From assembly GCA_029204225.1 (NCBI GenBank), contig CM055094.1:19338702-19402701 (forward strand): a stretch of 64,000 bases of DNA, in the 5' to 3' direction. This DNA is from Diphasiastrum complanatum (Eukaryota > Streptophyta > Lycopodiopsida > Lycopodiales > Lycopodiaceae). Made by a program: the position numbers and the translations under genes. Below, piece by piece: positions 20,927 through 35,164 of this stretch (position 1 is the stretch's first letter; each line of letters starts with the position of its first letter). The notes beneath the pieces are model-generated. The model was given only the letters and a program-made list of their open reading frames with translations. It ran no database searches and was not told the origin of the DNA.

Positions 20927-21139
20927 ATGTTGAAAAAAATATCTGATGGAGATAAGAAGGGTCCCAAGCAAATTTCAAATGAGAATCTTGCAGAGAAAGT
21001 ATTGAAACCACAGTTCGCGAGGGATCCCAAAGAATCGAACTTGAGTGTACAAGCCCAACAAAAGCACATACACCAACTCACCACACATGGGAAGATCATT
21101 AAATTTGAATTTGAAGAAAAATCATTGAAGTGTTTGTAG
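20927..21139 (+). CDS. Lys-rich 70-aa frame, hypothetical
   Basis: ATG-started: MLKKISDGDKKGPKQISNEN, then AEKVLKPQFARDPKESN, then HQLTTHGKIIKFEFEEKS. Rich in Lys and Glu. Copies at 36829-37038 and 56058-56267 (both minus) keep the frame open with few replacements but have TTG where this one has ATG. It lies just after the satellite and microsatellite of the H3-like locus. No family recognised; it could be a chance frame in a repeat. Confidence 0.35.
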   Translation: MLKKISDGDKKGPKQISNENLAEKVLKPQFARDPKESNLSVQAQQKHIHQLTTHGKIIKFEFEEKSLKCL

Positions 21140-22480
21140 ATCGATGTTTAACAAAATCATATATATTATAATCTTCACACGTGTGGAATCAAGATTTACA
21201 AGAAAATCAACTTTCTACACATAGAAAACCAAGATAGAGAAAATCACATGAGATGGACATAAGAGATGAATTCTCCACAAAGAAAGAAACTTTGATGATT
21301 ATTTCTCCACTTAGGTACAACTATTTATAGCTTCCAAAATGTCATTTGGCCACTTGCCCCAAACTTGACCTAATTTGGAAACTTCTAGATACTTTATCAA
21401 ATACCTAGAAAATCTAGTCTAGATGCAATGTACCAAAATTAGCCAATTAGAATGGGTCCAAAATCGACCTCATCCACTGATCTACTTGCCAGAGGTAGTT
21501 AAACAACTATTTAGGCCCTTATTAACAAATATGAAACTAACTCGAAGTTGAGATTCATTTTGGCCTCCAAAATTGCCAAATGAAAAACCAAACTAGTTGA
21601 CAATTTTTCACACCATGTCCTCTAGACATCTCCATTGATGAATACAATTTATAAGTTTTTGAAAGCAATGTACCAAAATTTAGCCAATTAGAATGGGTCC
21701 AAACTCGACCTCATCCACTTATCTACTTGCCAGAGGTAGTTAAACCACTATTTAGGCCCTTATTAACAAATATGAAACTAACTCGAAGTTGAGATTCATT
21801 TTGGCCTCCAAAATTGCCAAATAAAAAACCAAACTACTTGACAATTTTTCACACCATGTCCTCTAGACATCTCCATTGATGAATACAATTTATAAGTTTT
21901 TGAAAGCAATTCCGAATGCAATCAGGGTCATGTTTTAGCTCAGTGATCTCTCTTTCACATTACAAAAGTTTTTAAAATACATCGTTCTAGGATTCGAGAA
22001 TGGATTTTGGAATGAATTATATTTCATTGAAGTTTGAACGAGCTTGGAAATTTGAAGATTGAATGAAGCTGTAATCTAGGATTTTCAAAACTCAAAGTTG
22101 TTCATGCAAATTAAGTCATTTTTGTTAATATATTAAAATGTTGTAATCTAGGGTTTCCAAAAACAAATTGAAAATTTGTTAAAAAAAATGCTTATTCCTT
22201 GTTACACGACTAAATAACATATAGTTAAAAAGCATATAATGAATCTATGCTATGTTCCAAACATATGCAAGCTACATTGCATTCATTCACACTTCACAAA
22301 TCATTGGAATTTGAATTTGAACGAAATCATTGAAATGAGTAGATCAATGTTTAAATGAAGCGATAAATATTATAATCTTCCCATTTAATTCAATTATATT
22401 TATATATTACTGGTGCATTAATAGGATAAAAACTCGTTATTATTATTTTCTTTGTTTCTATTGATTCAAGCAAGCACAGC
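21140..22480. other. Repeated non-coding region
   Basis: No gene. It contains the 239-bp tandem duplication and an AT-rich part (22080-22440). It is inverted at 54780-56040 and partly at 36456-36820. Confidence 0.6.
21427..21907. repeat. 239-bp tandem duplication
   Basis: CAATGTACCAAAATT starts units at 21426 and 21666; both contain CTACTTGCCAGAGGTAGTTA and CCATGTCCTCTAGACATCTC. Both units are also present in the inverted arm at about 55300-55790, so the doubling is older than the inverted duplication. Confidence 0.85.
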
Positions 22481-22484
22481 TCGT

Positions 22485-23240
22485 CTAGATGATGACCACA
22501 ATGCCTCTAAGGAGAAATAGTTTTTCATTTTTTTTTAACTTTGATTTTTCTTCAAATTCAAATTTAATGATCTTCCCATGTGTGGTGAGTTGGTGTCTGC
22601 ACTTGAGTTGGGCTTGTACACTCAAGTTTGATTCTTTGCAATCCTCCCAAATTAATATAACCAGTAAGATTATTCTCAAAGCATGTACTATGAGCTAAAA
22701 ACAACACTTGGAGAGTAAAGAGTTAAGAATATGTCAAACACTTTTACACCTAGTATTTGGCAAGATCGGATTCTTTGCGATAACCCCCCCCCCCCCAATT
22801 CTTAATATAACTTCTCAAAGCATCTAGTATGAGCTACAAACAACACTTGGTAAGTCTTAAGACTTGGAGAGTAAAGAGTATGCATTTGTCAAATACTTTT
22901 ACACCTAGCATTTGGCAAGTTAGACGCAATGGTAGTAATTATAAGAATGAGTTAGACAAGCTTGTGAAGCCATCTAGAGGTGATTTGTTGTTTAGTTGCC
23001 TAGCTACATATCAAGCTACCCCAAGTTACCAAACAGTTTACTATTATTTTGAGTGACAACCATGAAGCTATCATGATTTGAAATGACATCAATATATTAA
23101 GCTACTCCCAAGTTTACCCTTTCCCAGGAAGCTTCTCTCTTGAAACTATAGCAAAAAGCTCTTATTCAAAGGAACAATCAAGGGTCGAGTACTTACCATA
23201 CGAGATGAAGACCAACAAGTAGGGCAAGGAAAGAAGATGT
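22485..23240. other. Repeat flank with two related segments and poly-C
   Basis: Two diverged copies of the CTCAAAGCAT / AGCTACAAACAACACTTGG segment lie either side of a 13-C tract (22784-22796). A piece of the 70-aa family (KESNLSVQAQ) reads on the minus strand at 22500-22650. No intact gene. Inverted at 53960-54700. Confidence 0.55.
22784..22796. repeat. Poly-C tract (13 C)
   Basis: Homopolymer next to AATTCTTAATATAAC, the same boundary as at 11518, 42643 and 54404. Confidence 0.9.
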
Positions 23241-23245
23241 ACGGT

Positions 23246-23458
23246 TTACTTTGCTATGTGCTTGGAGGTATGCTGAGCATGCTTGGAATATGAAGAACAG
23301 GTGTTTTCCAAAAATATTAGTAGTCTCACAAAAAGGCTTGGAGTAACATTAGAATTTGGAAGTGGTGCACCTACTTTGGATGGATGATCACTAACAAACA
23401 ATTTCTGTCTAGTCCTTTTGCGGTGATATGTTCCCTCTTGTCGATATGATATTTTCAT
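23246..23458 (-). CDS. Conserved 70-aa frame, hypothetical
   Basis: ATG-started, MKISYRQEGTYHRKRTRQKL to SSYSKHAQHTSKHIAK. Three copies (also 33099 and 53738, plus) remain open with three or four replacements between them. Basic, with no recognised domain. It lies downstream of the membrane-protein family in the same orientation. It could be a chance frame in a young repeat. Confidence 0.35.
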   Translation of the reverse strand: MKISYRQEGTYHRKRTRQKLFVSDHPSKVGAPLPNSNVTPSLFVRLLIFLENTCSSYSKHAQHTSKHIAK

Positions 23459-23658
23459 TGTGTCTAAATATTTTTTGAACAGAATATGTGTAACCTAATT
23501 ATTGTTGATTTTGATTTAATGAGCATTCAATGTTCATTTAATACATTAAATCAAATATCAACGATGAGAACATATATATATACACAATGAGAAGAAGGTA
23601 TATCTAGATCATAGATTATGAACTAAAGTGGACATTTCAAAAGCAGTGGAGAGATAGA

Positions 23659-25461
<1,803 letters not shown>

Positions 25462-25559
25462 TCTCTAGGTAACTTGAATAAGCCCGCCCTCCATTCATTT
25501 CAAAGTCAAGAATAATCCATGCCCCTTTCACACTCATAGCCATCTATACTATACACCAA

Positions 25560-25573
25560 CCCCCCCCCCCCCC
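25560..25573. repeat. Poly-C tract (14 C)
   Basis: Counterpart of the 17-C tract at 682. Confidence 0.9.
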
Positions 25574-26985
25574 TTACAACAATCAAATGCTACTTGTCCA
25601 AGAATAGGAGAAAGATAAGCATGAGAAAAGGTCACAATTGTATCACATTTTAGTTGCCCAAGACAAAGGTAGTGCTTGAGAAATTAAGGCAATAGGAAAG
25701 GCACATTCACAGGTTTGTTTGAAGGGAGCTTTTCATGTCGCATAAGCACAAAGAGATGTGACGAAATAAAAGGTGAAAGCAGATTAATATTGATGTGTGA
25801 TGTCCCTTTGTGTGAATATTTTCAGGATCCAAACATCTAGTGTGTGGATGTTAGGCTAGAGATAGCATGATATATTAATCTCAACATCCATTGGAGCGAG
25901 CTTCCGATCCACTTGAACACAAAACTTACAAGACTATTTGCTTCATGATGTAAATGTGAATCCAACTTATCAACCATTACAGAAAATTTGAGCACAAAAG
26001 GGGCCTTTCAAAAACATACCTTTTATTTTTTTTCTCAAAAGCTTCTTCCACATGGTCCAATCAAAACACTCAAATTTGAAATCTACGTAACGTAGCTCCT
26101 TCAAATTGATTTTCTTTTCTTTTTAAAAGAACTGTAATTTTGCGTCGGGGCAGCCCGTAAATAAGCCATTTTATGTGTAGTATAGTATGCAACTCAGTAA
26201 AAAAACAGTGTAACTTTTGAACAGCAACTCAAATTGAGACGATTAGGTTGCCATTAGAAAGCCCTCGACGAGAGCTTTTTCAACGACACCAACATGACCC
26301 AGTTCCGAGCTATGGTGAAGAGGTCATGGCCAGTAAGGGAGTAGCATTATGGTGCATTTAAGAGTAAAGGATCAAGCAAATACTTATAAAACTAGTATAT
26401 GGCAAGTTAGACACAATGATAAATTCATGAGAATAAGTTAGTGAAGCTCAAAAAGTTATTTGGAGTGAGTTCTTGCCGAGTCCCAATTTGTTACCTTGCT
26501 ATTTGTCAACTTGCCCCAAGATAAGGTGAAAAAAACCTTTTAATATTACGAATGACAACCACGAAGCTATCATAGTTTCAATCAACATAGATATAATTAA
26601 ACAACAAAAATCATCACATACATGGAAACATTACAAAAAATCACAATATCACGCTTTACTGCCATGCTGCCATGGATGCTTTTTAGGAAATGAAAACAAA
26701 CTCTGATGGGAGAAGATTTGATGCTGGCACTTCCTTCCTCAGGCATGGAAATGAAATTCAGAAGCCTTGAAAAGCTATAACTTCAAAGGATCGATTTTCC
26801 ATCTTTTAGTGGCGATCTATCATTTGATATGACAGTGCTTGATTACTCCTTCGCATCCTTGGACACCATCTACATACATCCACCACGGATCCGGAGCGCC
26901 ATTATCATCCATTTTCAAAAACCCTAAGCTACCAAGATCTGCTACATTACACAAAAATCGTCACATCTAGCACAAGCCAAATACT
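25574..26985. other. Repeated non-coding flank
   Basis: Direct copy of 700-2110, with the copia-flank segment at about 25800-25990. No gene. Confidence 0.6.
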
Positions 26986-26987
26986 GA

Positions 26988-27483
26988 GGGGTAGTGCTCC
27001 TGAAACTTGTCAAAATCCCACATTCAACACCGATTTGGGTTTAAAGCTCGCTACTAGTACGTTACTACGACGAAACATCATCGTTTTCACATCCTATCAG
27101 AACGACATTTCTCCAAATTTTTCCACAAATTTCTAGTCTCCATACACTGCCGAGCAATATTCTACATACACTACTCATAGAGCCGAGCCCCCATACTTTG
27201 CATTCACTATGGACCGAGCTGAGTGTCCATACTCTGCATACAAAGTTGACTGAGCCGAGTCCATCCGAAGACGACCGATTCGAAGCCCTCCACAGTCGAC
27301 CGAGCCGAGACTCCACTTGTCTGTTACCAGAGCCGAACCTTCAACAAAGTTATCAGCCGAGTCTAGAACCTATCTGCCACAACATCTTCCAGTTCTGATG
27401 ACCCAACTCAAGACAGAATTGACATCACCATGGAAAGCCTCGATATCTATGAGATGAACACTTGGTACGAGGAGGCACACTAG
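26988..27483 (+). repeat. Block M
   Basis: Minisatellite block with fewer 36-bp units than the copy at 46560. It leads into U1 as at 2111. Confidence 0.6.
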
Positions 27484-27587
27484 TTCCTGAGCCACATAGA
27501 GTTCTAACTTCCTCTTTTGATCAGTGGCTATCAGAACCCATTTCGATTGCATATTGCTTATAACCCCACCGACAAATTTTCCAGTTC

Positions 27588-28090
27588 ATGTTACCTCCTA
27601 ACCAAAATTTTGTCTATATTATCCCTATTTCTGGAGCTGACCTCAATACATTTGGCTTCCCTAGGGGGCCGAACACAATTAGTAGGACCCTCAAACAAAT
27701 TGAATCCATAGCATACTTCAAATACATAGACCCCTCAGCGGACAAATGGAAAAAAAGATGGTTACCGTATTGAGGTCATAAATGATAAGCCCTTAGTTGC
27801 TCCATGTGCCTATCTAGCAAAATATACACAGCGCTATAGGTCCAAGATCACGCGTATCCCCATGAAACTATTCCACATGATGGTTGATTCTAGACTACAC
27901 AATGAGAACCTTTATGATTGGGCCCAGTTTGCTTCCAACTGCCTCCATGACTATATCAAGAACAAGCAAACATCCACGTTATTAGGCTATCTTCTGATAG
28001 ATGTCACTTTGCAGCAGTTGAGCCACCGACCTCGAGCTTGAGACCAGTTGATAGTAGCAGATAAAAGCGACTCCCTCAGAACCAGCGATC
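27588..28090 (+). pseudogene. Unknown family U1, truncated
   Basis: ATG-started MLPPNQNFVYIIPISGADLN. A frameshift lies in the A-run near 27748, and the frame resumes through APCAYLAKYTQRYRSK and LYDWAQFASNCLHDY to RAW. It is cut at the same AACCAGC|GATCCACTATTC join to copia as the copy at 2714. Confidence 0.6.
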
Positions 28091-28091
28091 C

Positions 28092-29300
28092 ACTATTCTG
28101 ACCTTGAGTGTGACGCTTCTGTTGTTGCTACTACACTTGATTCTTGACCTTGGAATAGTCTTTCTTCTTGGTGTACAGGGCCATGGATTTGTTTTTGATG
28201 GACAGGCCGTTTGTCTTTCTGCGCATTTCTTCCTGAAGAAGATGACCGATCACCTTTTGAAGAGTGAGGCCGGGTTGTGTGGAGATCATCACCCCTTTAG
28301 CAATGATCTTGCCATCCTTGTTGATCTTACATGTATTTGTGGTAAACTCCACAATCAAACCATTGTCAAGCAATTGCCCTACACTAAACAAGTTCTTAGT
28401 GATACTGAAAATGTAAAGCACTCCATCAATCTTGATCTTCCTTGAAGATCCCAAGCAAAAAGGTATGGATCCTATTCCTTCTATCTTATAAGCATAATTA
28501 TTTGCTATACAAATTCACGTGATAGGTCCTTCCTAGGTAGATAAGGTTGAAAAATACTCCCTCTTACTTGTCATGTGGGAGGTAGCCCCACTATCTATCC
28601 ACCAAGGGTCCTCACCTCTTATGCTTGAAGATGAGAAACTTGACATCATGACGAAATCTTCATGAGACCTATCCTCTTCCTCTTGACCAAGGTTTTCTTG
28701 ACTTTGAGTTTGTTTCTTCTTGAAGCACTCCGAGGCATAGTGCCCTGTCTTGCCAAAAAAGTAGCATTTGATCTTTGACTTATCCTTCTTTGGCTTGCTC
28801 GAGCTTTGACTTGGTTCTTCTTGAATGCAACGCCTTTGCCTTTGTATTTTCTCTTGATCTTGATGAAAAGAGCCTTGTCATGTCCATCCTTGACTTGATG
28901 TGAGTTCTCCTACTCTCCTCGACCATGAGGAATCCTTGGAGATCTTCAAGTGAAGGCAACTTGCCCATGATTGCATAGCCTTGCACCAAGTTAGCGAAAT
29001 CCATACTTAAACCATTCAAGATTGGTTGAACAAGTTCACTTTCCTTAATGGAATCTCCTATGTAAGCAAGCTCTTTGTTTAAGTCCTTGACTCTCAGCAC
29101 ATATGGATTTGATTCTTCAAGGATATCAACCTTGAAGTATTCTTGGATTCATATATCTTTTGAAGAGTTTCCCATGATTCTTGAGCCAAGATGCAAGCAC
29201 CTACCTCCTTAAGAAGCTCATGAGCCACATTCATTTTATACAATGGAGAGCAACCTTCCACCTCCTTTTGTATTTTGTACGAGATAAGTTGAATCATCAT
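28092..29300 (-). pseudogene. Ty1-copia gag-protease remnant, chimeric
   Basis: Same architecture and same in-frame switch (about 28292) as the copy at 3240. Gag piece MNVAHELLKEVGACILAQES, then FANLVQGYAIMGKLPSLEDL. In the zinc knuckle the second Cys is now Phe (CYFFGKTGHYASEC). The 5' gag part (LNASNYSIWK) is missing: the sequence joins other leader DNA near 29280. Confidence 0.8.
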
Positions 29301-29524
29301 GCAATAATCAATCCAAATATCTCACAAATCGAGCAAAATTGAACACAATCTTGACTAGAATTGCATTCACTTGATGAGCACTTGTCAAAAACTTTGGGCT
29401 GACCCTAAAATTTAATTTCTAAGATCTCAATAAGTCTAAGAACTAACTATGATAGTACCAAAGATAAGGATCTACCTTCCTTTTGAATGATTGAAAACTA
29501 CGTGGCAGACCTACATGGTAGACC

Positions 29525-29830
29525 TATGTCCCTTTGTGTGAATATTTTCTGGATCCAAACATCTAGTGTGTGGCTATCAGGCTAGAGATAGCATGATATA
29601 TTAATCTCAACATCAATTAGAGCGAGCTTCTGATCCATTTGAACACGAAACTTACAAGACTATTTGCTTCATGATGTAAATGTGAATCCAACCTATCAAC
29701 AATGTGATTACCTAGTGCACAATGTATCACTATCATCACGTGGCAGAAAGTGATTCACTTTTGTGCATATGTTCCATAGAGATGTGAGATACTTTACCTA
29801 CCATAGGCTTGAAAAAATTGGAAGGTAAAG
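29525..29830. repeat. Copia-associated flank, LTR-like
   Basis: Direct copy of 4943-5240. Confidence 0.45.
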
Positions 29831-30052
29831 ATAGGGATCTACCTTCCTTTTGATTGATTGATTTAGTGGTGATCTATTATTTGCTACGACCATGCTTGAT
29901 TACTCCTTCGCATCCTTGGACACCATCTACATACATCCACCATGGATCCAGAGTGCCATCATCATCCATTTTCAAAAACCCTAAGCTGCCGAGATCTGCT
30001 ACAATACACAAAAATCGTCACATCTAGCACGAGCCAAGTGCTGAGGGGTAGT

Positions 30053-30480
30053 GCACCGCAAATAGGCTTCAAAAAATTGGAAGGTAATTTGGTTGTACAA
30101 GAAGCAAGTGTTAAAGATTGTGCTCTCTTTCTCTTACCTTAAATGGTGCAAAAAAGCTACTAGAATATTGAACCAATAATATCATTAGCTACATTCAAAT
30201 GTGCTAAGATAACACGAAAGTGCAGCACAAATTGCTTATAATAGGCTACTTGCAAATGATCATAATCATGGTGAGCTGCAAACTCAATCTTTGCCATTAC
30301 AAATTAGCCTACATTTGGTATAAATAGCTTCTTTTCCACCAAAAAGAAACTTTCAGAAGAAGTTGATTTGTAGAAAAACTAGAATTTCAACCTCATAAAA
30401 CTCTTTAAGAATCTAGGTCTTTAATTTTCTCATTTGGTGTAGCTATGTATGTAAGCAAATGTTGCAGAACATTACAAAAA
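30053..30480. other. Flank shared with 47510-48530
   Basis: After GAGGGGTAGTGC the sequence leaves block M and enters a segment (CAAATAGGCTTCAAAAAATT, TTGTGCTCTCTTTCTCTTAC) found inverted at about 47510-47830 and 58710-58810. No gene seen. Confidence 0.5.
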
Positions 30481-30817
30481 GTCACAATATCATGCTTTAC
30501 TGCCATGCATGCTTTTTAGGAAATGCAAACAAACTCTGATGGGAGAAGATTTGATGCTGGCACTTCCTTCTTCAGGCATGGAAATGGAATTCAGAAGCTT
30601 CGAAAAGCCATAGCTTCAAAGGATTGATTTTCCATCTTTTAGTGGTGATCTATCATTTGCTACAACCATGCTTGATTACTCCTTCGCATCCTTGGACACC
30701 ATCTACATACATCCACCATGGATCCAGAGCGCCATCATCATCCATTTTCAAAAACCCTAAGCTGCCGAGATCTGCTACATTACACAAAAATCGTCACATC
30801 TAGCACGAGCCAAGTGT

Positions 30818-31192
30818 TGAGGGGTAGTGCTACTGGAGCTTGTCAAAACGACACATTCAACACTGATTTGGGTTGAAAGCTCTCTACTAGTACGTTATCG
30901 CGAAGAAACATCATCATTTCCACATCCTATCAGAGCGACATTGCTCCAAATTTTTCCACAAATTTCTAGTCTCCATACACTACCGAGCAATACTCTACAT
31001 ACACTGCTCATAGAGCCGAGCCCCCATACTCTGCAATCACCGTGGACCGAGCCGAGCGTCCATACTATGCATTCATTCTGGACCAAGTTGAGCGTCGATA
31101 CTCTGCATACAAAGTTGACTGAGCCGAGTCCATCAAAAGTCGACCGATCCAAAGCCCTCCACTGTCGATCGAGCCGAGAATCCACTTGTAAA
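30818..31192 (+). repeat. Block M, fused to gypsy
   Basis: Same fused form as 5457 and 8169. Confidence 0.7.
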
Positions 31193-31532
31193 TAGATTTT
31201 AAAAACCATACTATGGTATTTAAAGATAAGTTTGACCAGATAGTCTCTATTTATGGGGAGACTAATGTACTCCCGTCATCGATGGTTTGCTCGACGAAAG
31301 TTATGGAACAACTACATGATTCTAAGTATGAGCTTTTTCATCTTGTTTTGAAATCTCGTATCCATTGTGATGTGAATGATGATGTGAATGTGTTAACATG
31401 CTTTAACACCAAAAATTAGCATCAAGAACAACTTTTAATGCAAGATTTAAAACAAGAGTTTAATGATGTTTTTCCTAAATAGCTAAGATTTTCCGAGGTA
31501 CATACTTCTAATTATATTGCAGTCCGTTGTTA
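31185..31532 (+). pseudogene. Ty3-gypsy protease-RT linker fragment
   Basis: As at 5832-6178: VFKDKFDQIVSIYGETNVLP, stop after CFNTKN, then the DVFPK linker. Private changes include STKVMEQ for SAEVMEQ. Confidence 0.75.
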
Positions 31533-31849
31533 GCACATAATCAAATTTTTCTGAAATGAAATCTTTGAAATGTTTTAGACAAGAGCAAGAACATAAAGAT
31601 AGATTTTCAATTTCAAAATTGCAGAAAACATCAAACAAAAAGTACCATTCACTTTTGATGTTAGGTAAGTATGACCAAGCAAACACAATATCATGGAAGG
31701 ACTTGTGTATATAAGGCCAAAGATCTGTAATAAAATACGACTGTAAAAGTGTCATACATGAACGGTCTCAAACATTCTATTACAGTAGCGTAAATGTAAA
31801 AATATCTTTGCCTTGTCCTTATGCGTGCTGAGCTGTAGTCGATCCACCG

Positions 31850-32226
31850 TATTCCTAGTGAGAGTTCTTCTATGCAGATCCTCAACATCCTGCGAGCCAG
31901 TTAATCCCTGTAAAAGTTTAGTCTTTTAGCCGGTAAGTCTTCTTTTGCACCACTCCCTTGTCCTTTCTTTCCTTTATATCATGTATACTTCTTTATTTTT
32001 CCCATATTTTGTCCAGAAACCACCGAACTAGGGTTGTTTAGGTTGAAAGAACCAGGCCTTTCATTTCAGTTTTGGAAGAATTTATCTTGGACAGCGAAAA
32101 AATTTGGTCTTTTGAGGAGGCATTCAATCTCTCTGATGTTTTCAGCATCTCCTAAGTTGGCAAGGAGTTTAGCAGAAGGGTTTGCAGCAAATCAATCATG
32201 TGCTGGCGTAAAAAGAGAAAAGTAGG
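31850..32226 (+). pseudogene. Spliced-looking 63-aa exon family
   Basis: Open copy (FRLKEPGLSFQFWKNLSW, then KKFGLLRRHSISLMF, to AGVKREK) with the conserved CCG|GTAAGTC donor and TTTTGTCCAG acceptor upstream. Confidence 0.45.
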
Positions 32227-32379
32227 TGTGACTTGACAACATCTCTGGCGAGCTTGTGTAGCCAAAGAAGAAAGCCATTCATCTAATTTTGGAAGAATGC
32301 ACTAGGGAAGAATTTACTAAGATTGTTCATCATGAAACACGATGACCCAAAAAAAAAAAAATGACATGGAGACCCATTT

Positions 32380-32757
32380 AGGATACCAGGATCTATTTAT
32401 GGATTCAATACTTTCCTGTAGACTCCATACATATCTCTCAAGCTACAACACAAGTTCTGCCAGTTTCTGATGACTGTCATGGGCCGAAGGTTTGAGTAGG
32501 ATCCACAATTTTTCATCAATCCCAACAAACCGGCGCTTCACATGGAGGATACCAGGATCTATTTACGAATACAATACTTTCCTGCAGACTCCATACAAAT
32601 CTTCGAAGAGATGTGCACTTCAGGCTTTATCATCAATGCTGATAAGGCTTACACCCAGAGATCAAAAGCATTTGCTGGTCGAAGACAAATGCTAACTCGA
32701 ACCTGCTCCAAGTGGCTGCGCGAGCAATATCATAAGCATGATGCCCACTATTCCTGA
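32380..32757 (+). pseudogene. 3' fragment of duplicated-domain protein
   Basis: Begins abruptly after GACCCATTTA inside the gypsy tail. It reads partial repeat pieces (GSIYGFNTFL, then after a jump LQHKFCQFLMTVMGRRF, a stop, then HMEDTRIYLRIQYFPADS) and ends with the same C-terminus (LREQYHKHDAHYS) as the intact gene at 53396. The 3' flank also matches that copy for over 1 kb. Confidence 0.7.
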
Positions 32758-33098
32758 ACAAATGTTATGAAGAAAATTCTTTAGGCGCAATTTTTTGAAT
32801 TGAGTACATTGAAAACATCAACATTTGTTGATTGGAGCTTTTAAGATTGACCATTATAGTCATCTAGGGCCAATGTATATGGCACTCAACTGCTAATCTA
32901 TCTCTCCACTGCTTTTGAAATGTCCACTTTAGTTCATAATCTATGATCTAGATATACCTTCTTCCCGTTGTGTATATATATATGTTCTCATCGTTGATAT
33001 TTGATTTAATGTATTAAATGAAAATTGAATGCCCATTAAATCAAAATCAACAATAATTAGGTTACACATATTCTCTTCAAAAAATATTTAGACACACA

Positions 33099-33311
33099 AT
33101 GAAAATATCATATCGACAAGAGGGAACATATCACGGCAAAAGGACTAGACAGAAATTGTTTGTTAGTGATCATCCATCCAAAGTAGGCGCACCACTTCCA
33201 AATTCTAATGTTACTCCAAGCCTTTTTGTGAGACTACTAATATTTTTTGAAAACACATGTTCTTCATATTCCAAGCATGCTCAGCATACCTCCAAGCACA
33301 TAGCAAAGTAA
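33099..33311 (+). CDS. Conserved 70-aa frame, hypothetical
   Basis: Open copy of the 23246 family, MKISYRQEGTYHGKRTRQKL to HIAK, with FFENT in place of FLENT. Same doubts about coding. Confidence 0.35.
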   Translation: MKISYRQEGTYHGKRTRQKLFVSDHPSKVGAPLPNSNVTPSLFVRLLIFFENTCSSYSKHAQHTSKHIAK

Positions 33312-33750
33312 ACCGTACATCTTCTTTCCTTGCCCTACTTGTTGGTCTTCATCTCGTATGGTAAGTACTCGACCCTTGACTGTTCCTTTGAATAAGAGCT
33401 TTTTGCTATAGTTTCAAGAGAGAAGCTTCCTGGGAAAGGGTCAACTTGGGAGTAGCTTAATATATTGATGTCATTTCAAATCATGATAGCTTCATGGTTG
33501 TCACTCAAAATAATAGTAAACTGTTTGGTAACTTGGGGTAGCTTGATATGTAGCTAGGCAACTAAACAAAAAATCACCTCTAGATGGCTTCACAAGCTTG
33601 TCTAACTCATTCTTATAATTACTACCATTGCGTCTAACTTGCCAAATGCTAGGTGTAAAAGTATTTGGCAAATGCATAACTCTTTACTCTCCAAGTCTTA
33701 AGACTTACCAAGTGTTGTTTGTAGCTCATACAAGATGCTTTGAGAAGTTA
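33312..33750. other. Repeat flank
   Basis: No gene. It matches 53951-54390 directly and 22810-23240 inverted, and contains the CCAAGTGTTGTTTGTAGCTC segment. It breaks near 33750 into the membrane-protein family. Confidence 0.55.
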
Positions 33751-33752
33751 TA

Positions 33753-34371
33753 TTAAGTATGACATTCCTTCTGAGAAGAGAACTTGTGTTGTAGCTGGAT
33801 AGTAGGATCGCGAGATTCGGAACTCAGTTCCCAGAAATTATTGATTGATGTATGACATTCCTTCTGGGAAGAGAACGAGCAATCTATTATCGCAAAGTTG
33901 CAAGGATATGTTGATATGTTGTCTTCCGATCTCCATGCTCGTTTTCTATGAAATCTTGGGTCGAAAGAAGCATCATTCTGGACTTGCTTTGGTGCTTGCT
34001 CAAGCCTTTCATTCACGTGCGTATCTTTGAGGACTGGAGCTCTCCAACCGGTAGACGCCATTAATTCTGGCTGAGGAGAACTCCCGATCAAATTAGATGC
34101 GTCGTTGGAACTGACTTGTCCGCGTCTTTGCGTCCTACCAGAATCGAATTACTAATATTATGTGCCTCCAAATCTCTTCGGCATATAGATTTTGTAGTTT
34201 CTGATATTTTGGCCAAACGGATTTTCTCAGCCACCGATACTTTGTTCATTTCTAGGTCCTGCTCAATCTTCCTAAGCCGATGTTGGATCAACAATCCTTT
34301 TCTGAGACTCTTCAGCCTCCTGTAAATGACGAAAATAAGAGACGAAATCAGAAGGACAGAGAACATCGATA

Positions 34372-34444
<73 letters not shown>

Positions 34445-34490
34445 TTCCATGCATTGCATTCTATTTGTACTATTTCGAGTTAGACGTTGA
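33753..34490 (-). pseudogene. Membrane-anchored duplicated-domain protein, first half, broken
   Basis: Minus-strand leader, Ser-Leu run, hydrophobic segment and first domain part. A two-base loss (GATGCGTCG against GATGTCGTCG) shifts the frame after DKSVPTT. The second frame carries SSPQPELMASTGWRAP through WRSEDNISTYPCNFAIIDCS and stops where the flank begins. Confidence 0.75.
34376..34441. repeat. (AG)33 microsatellite inside reading frame
   Basis: 33 AG units, a multiple of 3, keeping leader and membrane segment in one frame as in the 9- and 60-unit copies. Confidence 0.95.
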
Positions 34491-34499
34491 GGCATTGTA

Positions 34500-34819
34500 G
34501 ATTCTCTTTTCTTTTTAAAAGAATTGTAATTTTGTGTCAGGGCAGCCCGTAAATAAGCCATTTTATTTGTAGTATAGTATGCAACTTAGCAAAAAAACAG
34601 TGTAACTTTTGAACGGCAACTTGGATAGAGACGATTACGGTGCCATTAGAAAGCCCTCGACGAGAGCTTTTTCAACGACACCCAACATGACCCAATTCCG
34701 GGCTACGGTGAAGAAGTTATGGCCAGTAATGGAGTAGCATTATGGTGCATTTAAGAGTAAAGGATCAAGCAAATACTTATAAAACTGGTATATGGCAAGT
34801 TAGACACAATGATAAATTC
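34500..34819. other. Repeated flank
   Basis: Copy of about 1235-1550. It joins block M directly at GATAAATTCA|AGTTGACC, so about 800 bases present in other copies are deleted here. Confidence 0.6.
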
Positions 34820-35060
34820 AAGTTGACCGAGACGAGTCCATCAAAAGTCGACCGATTCGAATCCCTCCACAGTCGACCGAGCCGAGACTCCACTTGTCTG
34901 TTACAAGAGCCGAACCTTCAACAGAGTCCTCAGCCGAGTCCAGAACATGTCTGCCACAACATCTTCAAGTTCTGATGACCCAACTCTAGACATAATTGAC
35001 ATCACTATGGAAAGCCTCTATATCTATGAGATGAACACCTGGTACCAGGAGGCACACTAG
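34820..35060 (+). repeat. Block M, 3' part
   Basis: Only the last minisatellite unit and the SSAESRTC / EMNTWYQ-type 3' part remain. Confidence 0.6.
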
Positions 35061-35164
35061 TTCCTGAGTCACATAGAGTTCCAACTTCCTCTTTTGATCA
35101 GTGGCTATCAGAGCCCATTTCGATTGCATATTGCTTATAACCACACCCACAGATTTTCCAGTTC

